14,467 nucleotides of DNA from JBOGWA01 sp050693155. GTDB taxonomy: Bacteria > Actinomycetota > UBA4738 > CALAEC01. This document shows, piece after piece, positions 1 to 6,488 of this stretch. The stretch's first letter is position 1. Every line of letters starts with the position of its first letter. The notes under the pieces were generated by a model. It did no database searches. It was not told the origin of the DNA and saw only the letters and a program-made list of their open reading frames with translations. The stretch is from contig JBOGWA010000122.1 in NCBI GenBank assembly GCA_050693155.1, forward strand, positions 1 through 14,467, written 5' to 3'. The translations under genes and the position numbers were made by a program.

Positions 1-1816
1 CTGGTTCACGACGGTCGATCACAAGCGCATCGGGATTCTCTACGGCGTCACGGCATTCGCCTTCTTCCTGATCGGCGGCGCAGAGGCGCTGCTGCTTCGC
101 ATCCAGCTCGCGCGGCCGGAGAGCACATTCCTCGGCGCCGACGAGTTCAACCAGCTCTTCACGATGCACGGGACCACGATGATCTTCCTTGTCATCATGC
201 CGCTTTCCGCGGCGTTCTTTAACTACCTCATCCCGCTGATGATCGGAGCCAGGGACGTGGCCTTCCCACGCCTGAACGCTTTCAGCTACTGGGTGTTCCT
301 GCTCGGCGGGCTCTTCATGTACTCCTCGTTCTTCTTGGGCGGCGCCCCGGACGGTGGATGGTTCGGTTACGCGAACCTCACTTCCGAGTTTCTGCCGGAC
401 CCCGTGGTCCAGTCCGCGCCCCATGGGATCGATCTCTGGCTGCTCGGCCTTCAGATCCTGGGGATTGCCTCGCTCGTCGCCGCGATCAACTTCATCGTGA
501 CGATCCTGAACGAGCGAGCCCCTGGCATGACGATGATGCGCATGCCGGTTTTTGTCTGGATGACGCTCGTCGTGTCGTTCCTTCTCCTCTTCGCGATCCC
601 CGTGATCACGATCGCGCTGTTCCAGCTCTACTTCGAGCGCTTTTACGGCGCGAACTTCTTCAACCCGGCGGCGGGTGGCGACCCCATCCTCTGGCAGCAC
701 ATGTTCTGGCTGTTCGGGCACCCCGAGGTCTACATCCTGATCCTGCCGGCGATGGGGATCGTCTCCGAGGTGCTTCCCACGTTCTCGAGGAAGCCGCTCT
801 TCGGGTACGCGGCGATCGTCTTCTCCGGCATCGCGATCGGATTCAGGGGATGGGGAGTCTGGGCCCACCACATGTTCACGGTCGGGTTGGGACCGATCGC
901 GACCTCGGCCTTCGCGCTCTCAACGATGTTCATCGCGGTCCCGACCGGGGCGAAGATCTTCAACTGGGTTGGAACGCTCTGGGGAGGGTCGATCCGGTTC
1001 CGAACACCGATCCTGTTCGCGATCGGGTTCGTCGCCATGTTCATCATCGGCGGGCTCTCGGGCGTCACGCACTCGATCGTTCCCGCGGATACCCAGCAGC
1101 AGGACACCTACTACGTCGTCGCGCACTTCCACTACGTGCTCTTCGGCGGCGCGATCTTCGGTCTCTTCGCCGGGATCTACTACTGGTTCCCGAAGGTCAC
1201 GGGGCGGCTGCTCGACGAGCGCATCGGGAAGCTTCACTTCTGGGCCATGCTCATCGGGTTCAACCTGACGTTCGGCCCGATGCACATCCTTGGCCTGCAA
1301 GGGATGCCGCGACGCATCTACACCTACGCGGACGGACTCGGCTTCAATGTTTGGAATCTCGTCTCCACGGCCGGCGCCTTCCTCATCGCGGCGTCGATCC
1401 TGGCCTTCATGGTGAACGTCGTGATCGCGCTGGCACGGGGCAAGGAGGCCGGGGAGGACCCGTGGGATGGGCGAACGCTCGAGTGGTCGATCCCGTCGCC
1501 CCCCCACCACTACAACTTCGCCGAGATCCCGAACGTTCGGCATCGAGACGACTTCTGGCACCGGAAGTACTCGGAGGATCCCTCCGGCCACCCGGTGCCC
1601 GTCGTCGCCGGAGCTGCGAACGGCGAGGGGCACGAAGAAGAGGAAGCGCACGACATCCACATGCCCGACCCCTCCTACATGCCGTTCCTCGCCGCGCTCG
1701 GGATGCCGCTGATCGGATACGGACTTATCTACCACCTTGCCTTCGCAGCGATCGGAGCGCTGATCATGATCACGGGCCTGATCGGTTGGAGCCTCGAACC
1801 CGTCGCGGAGGAGTGA
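1..1816 (+). CDS. ctaD: Cytochrome c oxidase subunit I (5' end outside window)
   Basis: This is the catalytic haem-copper subunit that reduces O2 to water and pumps protons in the cytoplasmic membrane. The frame is open from base 2 and gives 604 visible residues; it begins in the conserved WFTTVDHKRIG stretch, so only a short N-terminus is missing. In visible numbering I see the haem a ligand His56 (MHGTTM), CuB ligands His240 (in HPEVY, with cross-linking Tyr244) and His289/His290 (WAHHMF), haem a3 ligand His375 and haem a ligand His377 (VAHFHYV). D-channel Asp85, gating Glu242 and K-channel Lys318 (PTGAK) are all present, so this is an A1-type enzyme. After the 12-helix core comes a His/Glu-rich loop and about two extra helices, as in 14-helix Bacillus-type CtaD, which fits the short subunit III that follows. 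An Arg in helix VI (FRGWGVWAHH) is unusual. ctaC is probably just upstream, outside the window. Confidence 0.97.
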   Translation, partial: WFTTVDHKRIGILYGVTAFAFFLIGGAEALLLRIQLARPESTFLGADEFNQLFTMHGTTMIFLVIMPLSAAFFNYLIPLMIGARDVAFPRLNAFSYWVFLLGGLFMYSSFFLGGAPDGGWFGYANLTSEFLPDPVVQSAPHGIDLWLLGLQILGIASLVAAINFIVTILNERAPGMTMMRMPVFVWMTLVVSFLLLFAIPVITIALFQLYFERFYGANFFNPAAGGDPILWQHMFWLFGHPEVYILILPAMGIVSEVLPTFSRKPLFGYAAIVFSGIAIGFRGWGVWAHHMFTVGLGPIATSAFALSTMFIAVPTGAKIFNWVGTLWGGSIRFRTPILFAIGFVAMFIIGGLSGVTHSIVPADTQQQDTYYVVAHFHYVLFGGAIFGLFAGIYYWFPKVTGRLLDERIGKLHFWAMLIGFNLTFGPMHILGLQGMPRRIYTYADGLGFNVWNLVSTAGAFLIAASILAFMVNVVIALARGKEAGEDPWDGRTLEWSIPSPPHHYNFAEIPNVRHRDDFWHRKYSEDPSGHPVPVVAGAANGEGHEEEEAHDIHMPDPSYMPFLAALGMPLIGYGLIYHLAFAAIGALIMITGLIGWSLEPVAEE

Positions 1817-1826
1817 GGCGAGCCGG

Positions 1827-2444
1827 ATGAGCGTCCACGAGACCGCATCGGTCGGGGGAGGTCACGCCGTCCCTGCCCACGTCACGGCGACGGGCCTCGA
1901 CAACCGGAAGATGGGGATGTGGGCGTTCCTGGCGTCGGAGTGCCTGTTCTTCGGCGCCCTCATCTCGACGTACCTGCTGTACCGGAACCGGAGCCTCGTC
2001 GGGCCCCACCCAAGCGACGTCTACGACATCCCGTTCACCTCGGTGAGCTCGTTCGTCCTCCTCATGAGCAGCCTCACGATGGTGCTCGCGCTCGCAGCGA
2101 TCCAGCGGGGCGACCACCGCGGAACCCGAGCCTGGCTCCTCGCGACGGCGCTCCTCGGCATGACCTTCCTCGCCGGACAGGTCTTCGAGTTCACGGTCTT
2201 CGTGAAGGAGGGCCTGACCCTCAGCCGGAACGTGTTCGGGAGCAGCTTCTTCGTCCTCACGGGATTCCACGGCATGCACGTCACGGTCGGCGTGCTTCTC
2301 CTTCTCGTGCTGGCGGGGCAGTCGGCCCTGGGGCGCTTGCCCCAGGAGAAAGCGCTCCGGGTGGAGCTCACGGGGCTCTACTGGCACTTCGTCGACATCG
2401 TCTGGATCGTCATCTTCACCGTCGTCTACCTCATCCCGAGCTGA
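1827..2444 (+). CDS. ctaE: Cytochrome c oxidase subunit III
   Basis: This is subunit III of the haem-copper oxidase, an integral membrane protein that stabilises subunit I and its proton uptake. The 205 residues form about five helices. Family marks are the MGMWAFLASECLFFG segment near residues 29-43 with the conserved membrane Glu38, FHGMHV with His148 and His151, and the C-terminal GLYWHFVDIVWI segment with His187. The five-helix form is expected when the first two helices of a seven-helix subunit III have moved to CtaD, which here carries extra C-terminal helices. The ATG lies 10 bases after the ctaD stop, behind a purine-rich stretch (GGAGGAGTGAGG) that overlaps the end of ctaD. The stop shares one base with the next start (TGATG). 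The family call is secure. Confidence 0.95.
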   Translation: MSVHETASVGGGHAVPAHVTATGLDNRKMGMWAFLASECLFFGALISTYLLYRNRSLVGPHPSDVYDIPFTSVSSFVLLMSSLTMVLALAAIQRGDHRGTRAWLLATALLGMTFLAGQVFEFTVFVKEGLTLSRNVFGSSFFVLTGFHGMHVTVGVLLLLVLAGQSALGRLPQEKALRVELTGLYWHFVDIVWIVIFTVVYLIPS

Positions 2445-2794
2445 TGGCCGAGACCGAGACCCAGGTGGAAGGAGGACACGGTGGCCACGAAGTGACGCCC
2501 GCTGACCGCGAGCGAGCGCACCCGGGAGTCGGCGAGTACGTACGGGTCGCCGTCGTGCTCGCCGTGGTCACGCTGATCGAGATCGCGTTGTTCTACATGG
2601 ACTTCGTTCCCGACGGAGTCCTCGTCTTCAGTCTTCTAGTCCTCTCCACGATCAAGTTCGGGCTCGTTGCGCTCTGGTTCATGCATCTTCGCTTCGATAG
2701 CCCCCTGTTCGCACGGCTGTTCGTAACGGGCATCGTGCTCGCGCTTACCGTGTTCATCATCGTCCTGCTCACCTTCGGCGTCTTTCTCGGATAG
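2444..2794 (+). CDS. ctaF: Cytochrome c oxidase subunit IV (CtaF-like)
   Basis: This small membrane subunit of bacterial caa3/aa3 oxidases belongs to the prokaryotic COX4 family and is thought to help assemble or stabilise the CuB site. It has 116 residues: a polar, His-containing N-terminus of about 30 residues, then three helices near 33-51, 57-80 and 90-114. The family mark is the KFGLVALWFMHLRF segment, with Lys71 and His81 at the end of helix 2. I chose the ATG at 2444 because it overlaps the ctaE stop in a TGATG junction. The frame is open further upstream, but that part is read in another frame as ctaE. It ends 2 bases before the ctaG start, so ctaE-ctaF-ctaG look coupled in translation. 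Confidence 0.9.
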   Translation: MAETETQVEGGHGGHEVTPADRERAHPGVGEYVRVAVVLAVVTLIEIALFYMDFVPDGVLVFSLLVLSTIKFGLVALWFMHLRFDSPLFARLFVTGIVLALTVFIIVLLTFGVFLG

Positions 2795-2796
2795 CG

Positions 2797-3648
2797 ATGC
2801 CCGCCTGGCACCCACATCCGGACGTGCTCCTCCTCGTTGCGGTTCTCGCCGGTGGCTACTGGCTTGCGGTCACACGGCTCGGTTCTGCGCGCGCGCCCCT
2901 CGGGGAACCGGCCGTGACGAGGCTCCAGGGTTGCGCATTCGCGCTCGGAGTCGCGAGCATCCTGGTTGCGAGCTACTGGCCCATCCACGACCTGGCCGAA
3001 GGGCCCCTGTACAGCGTCCACATGATCCAGCACCTGCTGCTCTCGCTGGTCGCGCCGCCGCTGCTGTTGCTCGGGACCCCCGGTTGGCTCTTCCGCGCGC
3101 TTGTGGGGCGGGGGACCCTGTTTCGCATCGTGCGAACGCTCTCGAGGCCGGTACCCGCCCTCCTTCTGTTCAACGGCGTCCTCGCCCTGACCCACTGGAC
3201 CGCGATCGTCGATCTCGCCGTGCGCTCCGAGCTCGCGCATTTCCTCATCCACGTCGCGGTATTCGGATCGGCCGCGCTCATGTGGATGCCGGTCCTTTCA
3301 CCCGTGCTCGAGATCCGCAGGCTGAGCGAGCCGGGCGTGATGCTCTACCTGTTCCTCCAGTCGATCGTCCCGACCGTTCCGGCATCGTTCCTCACGTTTG
3401 CGAGCACGCCGATGTACCCGGCCTATGCCGTCGATGGGCCGTTTGGCATCTCGGCGCTGACGGACCTCCGGGTTGCGGGACTCTCGATGAAGCTGCTCGG
3501 CGGCTTGATCCTCTGGGCCGCGATCGCCGTCGTCTTCTTCCGCTGGGCCGGACGGGAAGAGCGAAGCGGCCTCGATATGCTCCGCTGGCAGGACGTCGAA
3601 CACGAGCTCTCCCACATGGATCTCACGAAGCGGGAGTTCGGCCCGTGA
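2797..3648 (+). CDS. ctaG: Cytochrome c oxidase assembly factor CtaG (caa3_CtaG family)
   Basis: This polytopic membrane protein of the Bacillus CtaG type is needed for active caa3 oxidase and is implicated in delivering copper to the CuB site of subunit I. It is unrelated to the Cox11-type CtaG of proteobacteria. The 283 residues hold about seven hydrophobic segments. Family-typical features are HMIQHLLLS with His75 and His79, the GTPGWL turn at 93-98, AHFLIHV with His148 and His152, and the TFASTPMYP stretch near 200-208. The paired histidines in helices are plausible metal ligands, but that is inferred from the family. It starts 2 bases after ctaF, and its stop overlaps the next GTG start (GTGA), so it is part of the oxidase operon. 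Confidence 0.92.
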   Translation: MPAWHPHPDVLLLVAVLAGGYWLAVTRLGSARAPLGEPAVTRLQGCAFALGVASILVASYWPIHDLAEGPLYSVHMIQHLLLSLVAPPLLLLGTPGWLFRALVGRGTLFRIVRTLSRPVPALLLFNGVLALTHWTAIVDLAVRSELAHFLIHVAVFGSAALMWMPVLSPVLEIRRLSEPGVMLYLFLQSIVPTVPASFLTFASTPMYPAYAVDGPFGISALTDLRVAGLSMKLLGGLILWAAIAVVFFRWAGREERSGLDMLRWQDVEHELSHMDLTKREFGP

Positions 3649-4337
3649 GTCGCGAGGTTCGGCGCCGACTCGTCCTCGGACTCGGCATCCCAGCCGCTGC
3701 GGTGCTCCTCGGGGCCGCGCTCGTCTTCTCGTTCTCGCGGCTGTTACTCGCCGCCCCCGAGGAACTCGCACCGTTCATCGCGCTTCTCGTCGCGGCGAAC
3801 ATCCTCGTGGGCGGCGCACTGGCAGCCATGCTCCGCAGCCGATGGGCCTACGTCCTGCTTGCAACCGTCATCGTCGGCACGATCGTCGGGGGCGGGGTCG
3901 TCGGCGCCGTCGTGGGCGAACGGGCGATCGAACGGCTGGTCGAGGAGGAAGCTCCACCGGAGGGCCCACCGGGCGCTCCGACGCCGTCACCTGAGCAGCC
4001 GCCGCCAGGCGGCGAGGAGGAGAAGCCGGGACCGAAGGCGCCGGCGCCTGCCACGCAGGTCGAGATCAGCGCCAAGAACATCTCGTTCTCGACCGACCTG
4101 CTGTCCTTCCTCGCAGGAAAGCAGATCACGATCCGCTTCCGGAACGACGACGCGAGTATCCCACACAACGTCGCGATCTACACCGACGAGTCGGGCCAGA
4201 GCTCGATCTTCGTGGGAGAGATCATTACCGGTGTCGCGGAGGCCGAGTACTCGTTCGCGGCGCCGGAGCCAGGATCGTACTTCTTCCGCTGCGACGTCCA
4301 CCCAACCACGATGTTCGGCACGGTCACGGTCGAATAG
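3645..4337 (+). CDS. Membrane-anchored cupredoxin (blue copper) protein
   Basis: This is a 230-residue protein with a membrane anchor and a C-terminal type 1 copper domain. Three hydrophobic segments lie near residues 8-36, 42-62 and 67-91. A linker rich in Pro and Glu follows (about 100-138), then the cupredoxin fold (139-230). The likely copper ligands are His174 (IPHNV), Cys216, His219 and Met223 (RCDVHPTTM). Only one Cys is present, so this is not a CuA centre and not subunit II. The GTG start overlaps the ctaG stop by 4 bases. Sitting in a cytochrome oxidase operon, it could carry electrons to the oxidase or pass copper to it; the sequence does not decide between these. Cupredoxins fused to several helices are less common than those with a single signal anchor. 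Confidence 0.88.
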   Translation: MSREVRRRLVLGLGIPAAAVLLGAALVFSFSRLLLAAPEELAPFIALLVAANILVGGALAAMLRSRWAYVLLATVIVGTIVGGGVVGAVVGERAIERLVEEEAPPEGPPGAPTPSPEQPPPGGEEEKPGPKAPAPATQVEISAKNISFSTDLLSFLAGKQITIRFRNDDASIPHNVAIYTDESGQSSIFVGEIITGVAEAEYSFAAPEPGSYFFRCDVHPTTMFGTVTVE

Positions 4338-4357
4338 CGAGCCCAGGCGGTGACGAA

Positions 4358-4996
4358 TTGAACGCGAACTCCCCACCCAACGATCACCTCCGGGGTGGGA
4401 AGCGAGGCCGAGGAACGAGCAGGAGGCGTCCGTGGTGGTTCTACGGGGGGCTGGCAGTTCTCGTCCTGCTCGGAGGATTCATCGCCAACGCCGCCCGCGA
4501 GCAGGTGGGGAAATCAGAGCAAGCCGGCGGGATCTCCGTCGCCGACTATCAGGCGCGGGCGCGGGTCGACGACCGCCCGGCCCCACCCTTCGAGCTCGAG
4601 GCTCTCGATGGGAATAGGACCATTTCGCTCAGCGACTTCGCCGGCGATGTCGTCGTTCTCAACTTCTGGGCGTCCTGGTGCGGTCCGTGCCGGGTCGAGG
4701 CGCCGGGACTACAGAGAGTCTGGGAGGCATACCGCGATCGAGGGGTCCAGTTCCTCGGCGTCGACTACCGGGACGACCGGTTCGCCGCTCGAGCGTTCCA
4801 AGACGAATTCGGCATCACGTTCCCCAGTGTGTTCGATCCGGCCGGCGAACTCGCCTTCGACTACGGGCTGTTCGGCCTGCCTTCGACTTTCATCATCAAC
4901 CGGGAGGGCCGGATCGTCTTTCACTACACGGGCATCGTCACCGAGAGCCTGCTCCACGACTCCCTGGACGAGGTCTTGGCGGAGAACCCGACGTGA
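4358..4996 (+). CDS. TlpA/ResA-like membrane-anchored thiol-disulfide oxidoreductase
   Basis: This thioredoxin-fold protein acts outside the cytoplasmic membrane. It has 212 residues: a basic N-terminus, one helix near 27-44, then a redoxin domain from about 73 on. The active site is ASWCGPC with Cys108 and Cys111, and the cis-Pro loop is GLPSTFII with Pro175. The family includes ResA and CcmG, which reduce apocytochrome c cysteines before haem ligation, and also proteins that reduce or metallate CuA. Both roles suit this locus: oxidase genes precede it and a System II operon (resB/ccsB) converges on it 1.5 kb away. The TTG start at 4358 keeps the whole membrane anchor and has AGGCGG about 8 bases upstream. 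I see no lipobox. ccdA, the usual electron donor, is not in the window. Confidence 0.88.
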   Translation: MNANSPPNDHLRGGKRGRGTSRRRPWWFYGGLAVLVLLGGFIANAAREQVGKSEQAGGISVADYQARARVDDRPAPPFELEALDGNRTISLSDFAGDVVVLNFWASWCGPCRVEAPGLQRVWEAYRDRGVQFLGVDYRDDRFAARAFQDEFGITFPSVFDPAGELAFDYGLFGLPSTFIINREGRIVFHYTGIVTESLLHDSLDEVLAENPT

Positions 4997-5280
4997 GCGC
5001 TGCTAGAGTGGACGGCGCGGTGAGGATTGCGCTGATCCTGCTGTTGGTCCTGCTGATGGTGCTGCTCAGTGCGCCCTTCGCCCTCGGCACGTCGGCGATG
5101 GACCCCTGCCCGGCGTGCGCAGCCCAGGGAGCTGCCGCCGGCTGGGGACTCTGCCTCGCGGTGCTCGCCCTGTTCACCCTCGCCCGGCCCCGACTCGGCA
5201 GGGTGATCGTGTCCCGCCCGACGCACCTGCATCCGCTGCTCCTGGTCGACCCCCCCGACATGCCTCCGCGGATCGCCTGA
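4993..5280 (+). CDS. Small two-helix membrane protein with a CPAC motif, function unknown
   Basis: I do not recognise this 95-residue protein. The GTG start overlaps the stop of the thioredoxin gene (GTGA), so it is probably translated with it. Hydrophobic segments lie near residues 10-33 and 48-64. Between them, in a short loop, is DPCPAC with Cys39 and Cys42, and Cys54 follows at the start of the second helix. The tail is rich in Pro and contains His78 and His80. A CxxC pair in a loop, next to a thiol oxidoreductase and oxidase assembly genes, suggests a redox or metal role, but this is only inference. The GTG codons at 5008 and 5020 are alternative starts. It is the last gene of the oxidase operon before a hairpin. 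Confidence 0.7.
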   Translation: MSAARVDGAVRIALILLLVLLMVLLSAPFALGTSAMDPCPACAAQGAAAGWGLCLAVLALFTLARPRLGRVIVSRPTHLHPLLLVDPPDMPPRIA

Positions 5281-5285
5281 TCTGC

Positions 5286-5309
5286 GAAGCCCGCAGCGCG
5301 CGGGTCTTC
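5286..5309 (+). terminator. Hairpin after the oxidase operon, possible terminator
   Basis: GAAGCCCGC (5286-5294) pairs with GCGGG-T-CTTC (5300-5309): nine base pairs with one bulged T and a five-base loop. It starts 5 bases after the stop of the CPAC gene. There is no clear T-run, so it would be a weak or atypical intrinsic terminator, or an RNA-processing or stabilising hairpin at the operon end. Confidence 0.4.
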
Positions 5310-5343
5310 CTAGGCAAGTCACGGGACGAACAGGAGGTGCTCC

Positions 5344-5400
5344 TTGACCACGTTACCGACTCCCGCTACGCCGACAACTGGGGGGATCACCGATGAGTAA
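5344..5400 (+). CDS. Possible 18-residue ORF behind a very strong ribosome binding site
   Basis: AGGAGGTG at 5332-5339 matches eight consecutive bases of the anti-Shine-Dalgarno complement. The TTG at 5344 begins 6 bases after AGGAGG and opens a short frame that ends at TAA 5398-5400. The peptide would be 18 residues, rich in Thr and Pro, ending GGITDE. Its last bases overlap the ATG of the next gene at 5393, so translating it could set how often the downstream gene is started. It may be a leader peptide, a remnant of a lost gene, or simply a strong site serving the gene at 5393 through coupling. I recognise no homologue. Confidence 0.4.
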   Translation: MTTLPTPATPTTGGITDE

Positions 5401-6121
5401 GACGCGAGCGAACAAAGGAGGCAGCACGAGCGGGCCGAGCCGCTCCGGACGCTCGAGTCGCAGCCGCGGCCGCCGGGGTATCGGCCCTTGGGGATGGTGG
5501 GCCCCGCTCGTTGGGCTCGTCGTGGGGGGCATGGTCTTCCTGGCCCTCCGAGAGCCGGGAGATCGCTCCGGTGAAGACCCCTTCGTGGGTGGCGATCTCC
5601 ACTCTCTCGTGGCGGACCCGTCGAATCCGACTCTGTTCGCGGGCGCCCGGGACCGCATGCTCGACCTGCGAACCCTTCGCGTGGAGGAGACCCTCTCCTC
5701 CGGGCGGGCCACGGTCCGGGTGACGTACGCGTTCCAGGCGCCGGACCGGATGGCGATCGACGCCGACGCCGGTTTCCAGAGCATCCTCGTCGGGGGCTTC
5801 CGGTACCGGCGGGACGGCCCGGACGATCCCTGGATGAAGGAGCGGGCCCTCACTCCGGCGAAAGTCCCGCTCTTCATCTGGGACGCGCAGCTCATCGTCG
5901 CCCCTCGAATGCTGGGCGAGGAGCAGGTGCAAGGGAGGGCGACCATGGTCGTCTCGTTCTTCGGACCGGCCGGCGAGACTCCGATCTGGCACCGCCTATG
6001 GGTCAACCCCTCCGGCCTGGTGCTGCAAGCGGAGATGCGGGCCCAGGGACACTTCATGCACCATCGGTACGATGCCTTCGATTCGGACCTCCGGATCGAG
6101 GCGCCGGAGGGGGCGCCCTGA
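5393..6121 (+). CDS. Apparent chimera: BNR-protein N-terminus fused to a CopD-tail-like domain
   Basis: This predicted protein has 242 residues: a basic Ser/Arg/Gly-rich N-terminus (1-32), one helix (about 33-52) and an extracytoplasmic part. Residues 66-86 (GGDLHSLVADPSNPTLFAG) look like the first blade of the BNR/photosystem-stability-like proteins annotated 'F510_1955 family glycosylhydrolase', but the repeats that should follow are absent. From about residue 90 (LRTLRVEETLSSG, then TYAFQAPDRM at 111-120) it resembles the domain found at the C-terminus of CopC/CopD-type copper proteins in actinobacteria, a LolA/LppX-like half barrel. That domain looks complete to its end (HFMHHRYDAFD). The frame is intact across the join, so the protein may be made and would be a membrane-anchored single-domain protein. 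The family assignments are from memory and were not searched. Confidence 0.6.
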   Translation: MSKTRANKGGSTSGPSRSGRSSRSRGRRGIGPWGWWAPLVGLVVGGMVFLALREPGDRSGEDPFVGGDLHSLVADPSNPTLFAGARDRMLDLRTLRVEETLSSGRATVRVTYAFQAPDRMAIDADAGFQSILVGGFRYRRDGPDDPWMKERALTPAKVPLFIWDAQLIVAPRMLGEEQVQGRATMVVSFFGPAGETPIWHRLWVNPSGLVLQAEMRAQGHFMHHRYDAFDSDLRIEAPEGAP

Positions 6122-6179
6122 TGGATCGGCCTACACGCAAGATCGGCGTCGAGACAGCTACATAGAAAGGAGCTGGCGG

Positions 6180-6407
6180 ATGGGGCACATGGGAGGAATG
6201 GATATGGGCATGTGGGTGATGTGGGGAGGGATGGTGCTGCCCCTGCTCGCACTGATCGGAGTCGCCGTGTGGGCCGTCCTCCGATTCACGGGGCGCCGGT
6301 CACAGGGCGACGCCAAGCGAATCCTCGAGGAGCGGTTAGCCCGAGGCGAGATCGGCACCGACGAGTTCGAACGTCTCCGTAGCGTCCTCGGAGGCGCGGA
6401 AACCTAA
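6180..6407 (+). CDS. Small SHOCT-domain membrane protein with Met-rich N-terminus
   Basis: This 75-residue protein has a short N-terminus dense in Met, Gly and His (MGHMGGMDMGMW), one helix near 13-35, a basic stretch, then a SHOCT domain (about 45-71) with the typical pattern LEERLARGEIGTDEFERL. SHOCT is a short helical module found at the C-terminus of many small membrane proteins, and its role is mostly unknown. Similar Met/His-rich SHOCT proteins are often found near copper-resistance genes, which suits the CopD-like domain encoded just upstream, but metal binding is inference. I chose the ATG at 6180 because AAAGGAG lies about 8 bases upstream; extending further would add a polar tail with no family features. 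It is 58 bases after the preceding gene, probably in the same transcript. Confidence 0.8.
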   Translation: MGHMGGMDMGMWVMWGGMVLPLLALIGVAVWAVLRFTGRRSQGDAKRILEERLARGEIGTDEFERLRSVLGGAET

Positions 6408-6451
6408 GCGGGAGGGCAGTCGGGGCAGTAGGGCGGCGCCTTCGGATCCAT
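6404..6451 (-). CDS. Possible 15-residue CxxC microprotein
   Basis: On the minus strand a short frame starts at ATG 6451-6449 and ends at TAG 6406-6404. It is preceded by GGAGGTGA (6464-6457), an eight-base match to the anti-Shine-Dalgarno complement at ideal spacing, with a second GGAGG just before it. The peptide would be MDPKAPPYCPDCPPA, containing Cys-Pro-Asp-Cys. It begins 37 bases after the ccsB stop, so it could be the last cistron of the cytochrome c biogenesis operon. Its stop overlaps the stop of the convergent SHOCT gene. No homologue is known to me. Its case rests on the unusually good ribosome binding site and the CxxC. Confidence 0.4.
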   Translation of the reverse strand: MDPKAPPYCPDCPPA

Positions 6452-6488
6452 CTGGCTCACCTCCGCCTCCAGGATACCCCCGTCCCTG

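Noticed and set aside
358..1830. 490-codon open frame in another plus-strand frame inside ctaD
   Set aside because: It is a shadow of ctaD, with low-complexity Arg/Pro/His-rich translation; the ctaD frame carries every haem and copper ligand.
3645..4337. Cupredoxin gene considered as cytochrome oxidase subunit II
   Set aside because: CuA needs two cysteines in CxxxC; only one Cys is present in CDVHPTTM, and the three-helix N-terminus is not that of subunit II.
5338..5396. GTG-started 19-codon frame ending in ATGA overlap with the gene at 5393
   Set aside because: Its start codon lies inside the AGGAGGTG ribosome binding site, so it cannot use that site; the TTG at 5344 is better placed.
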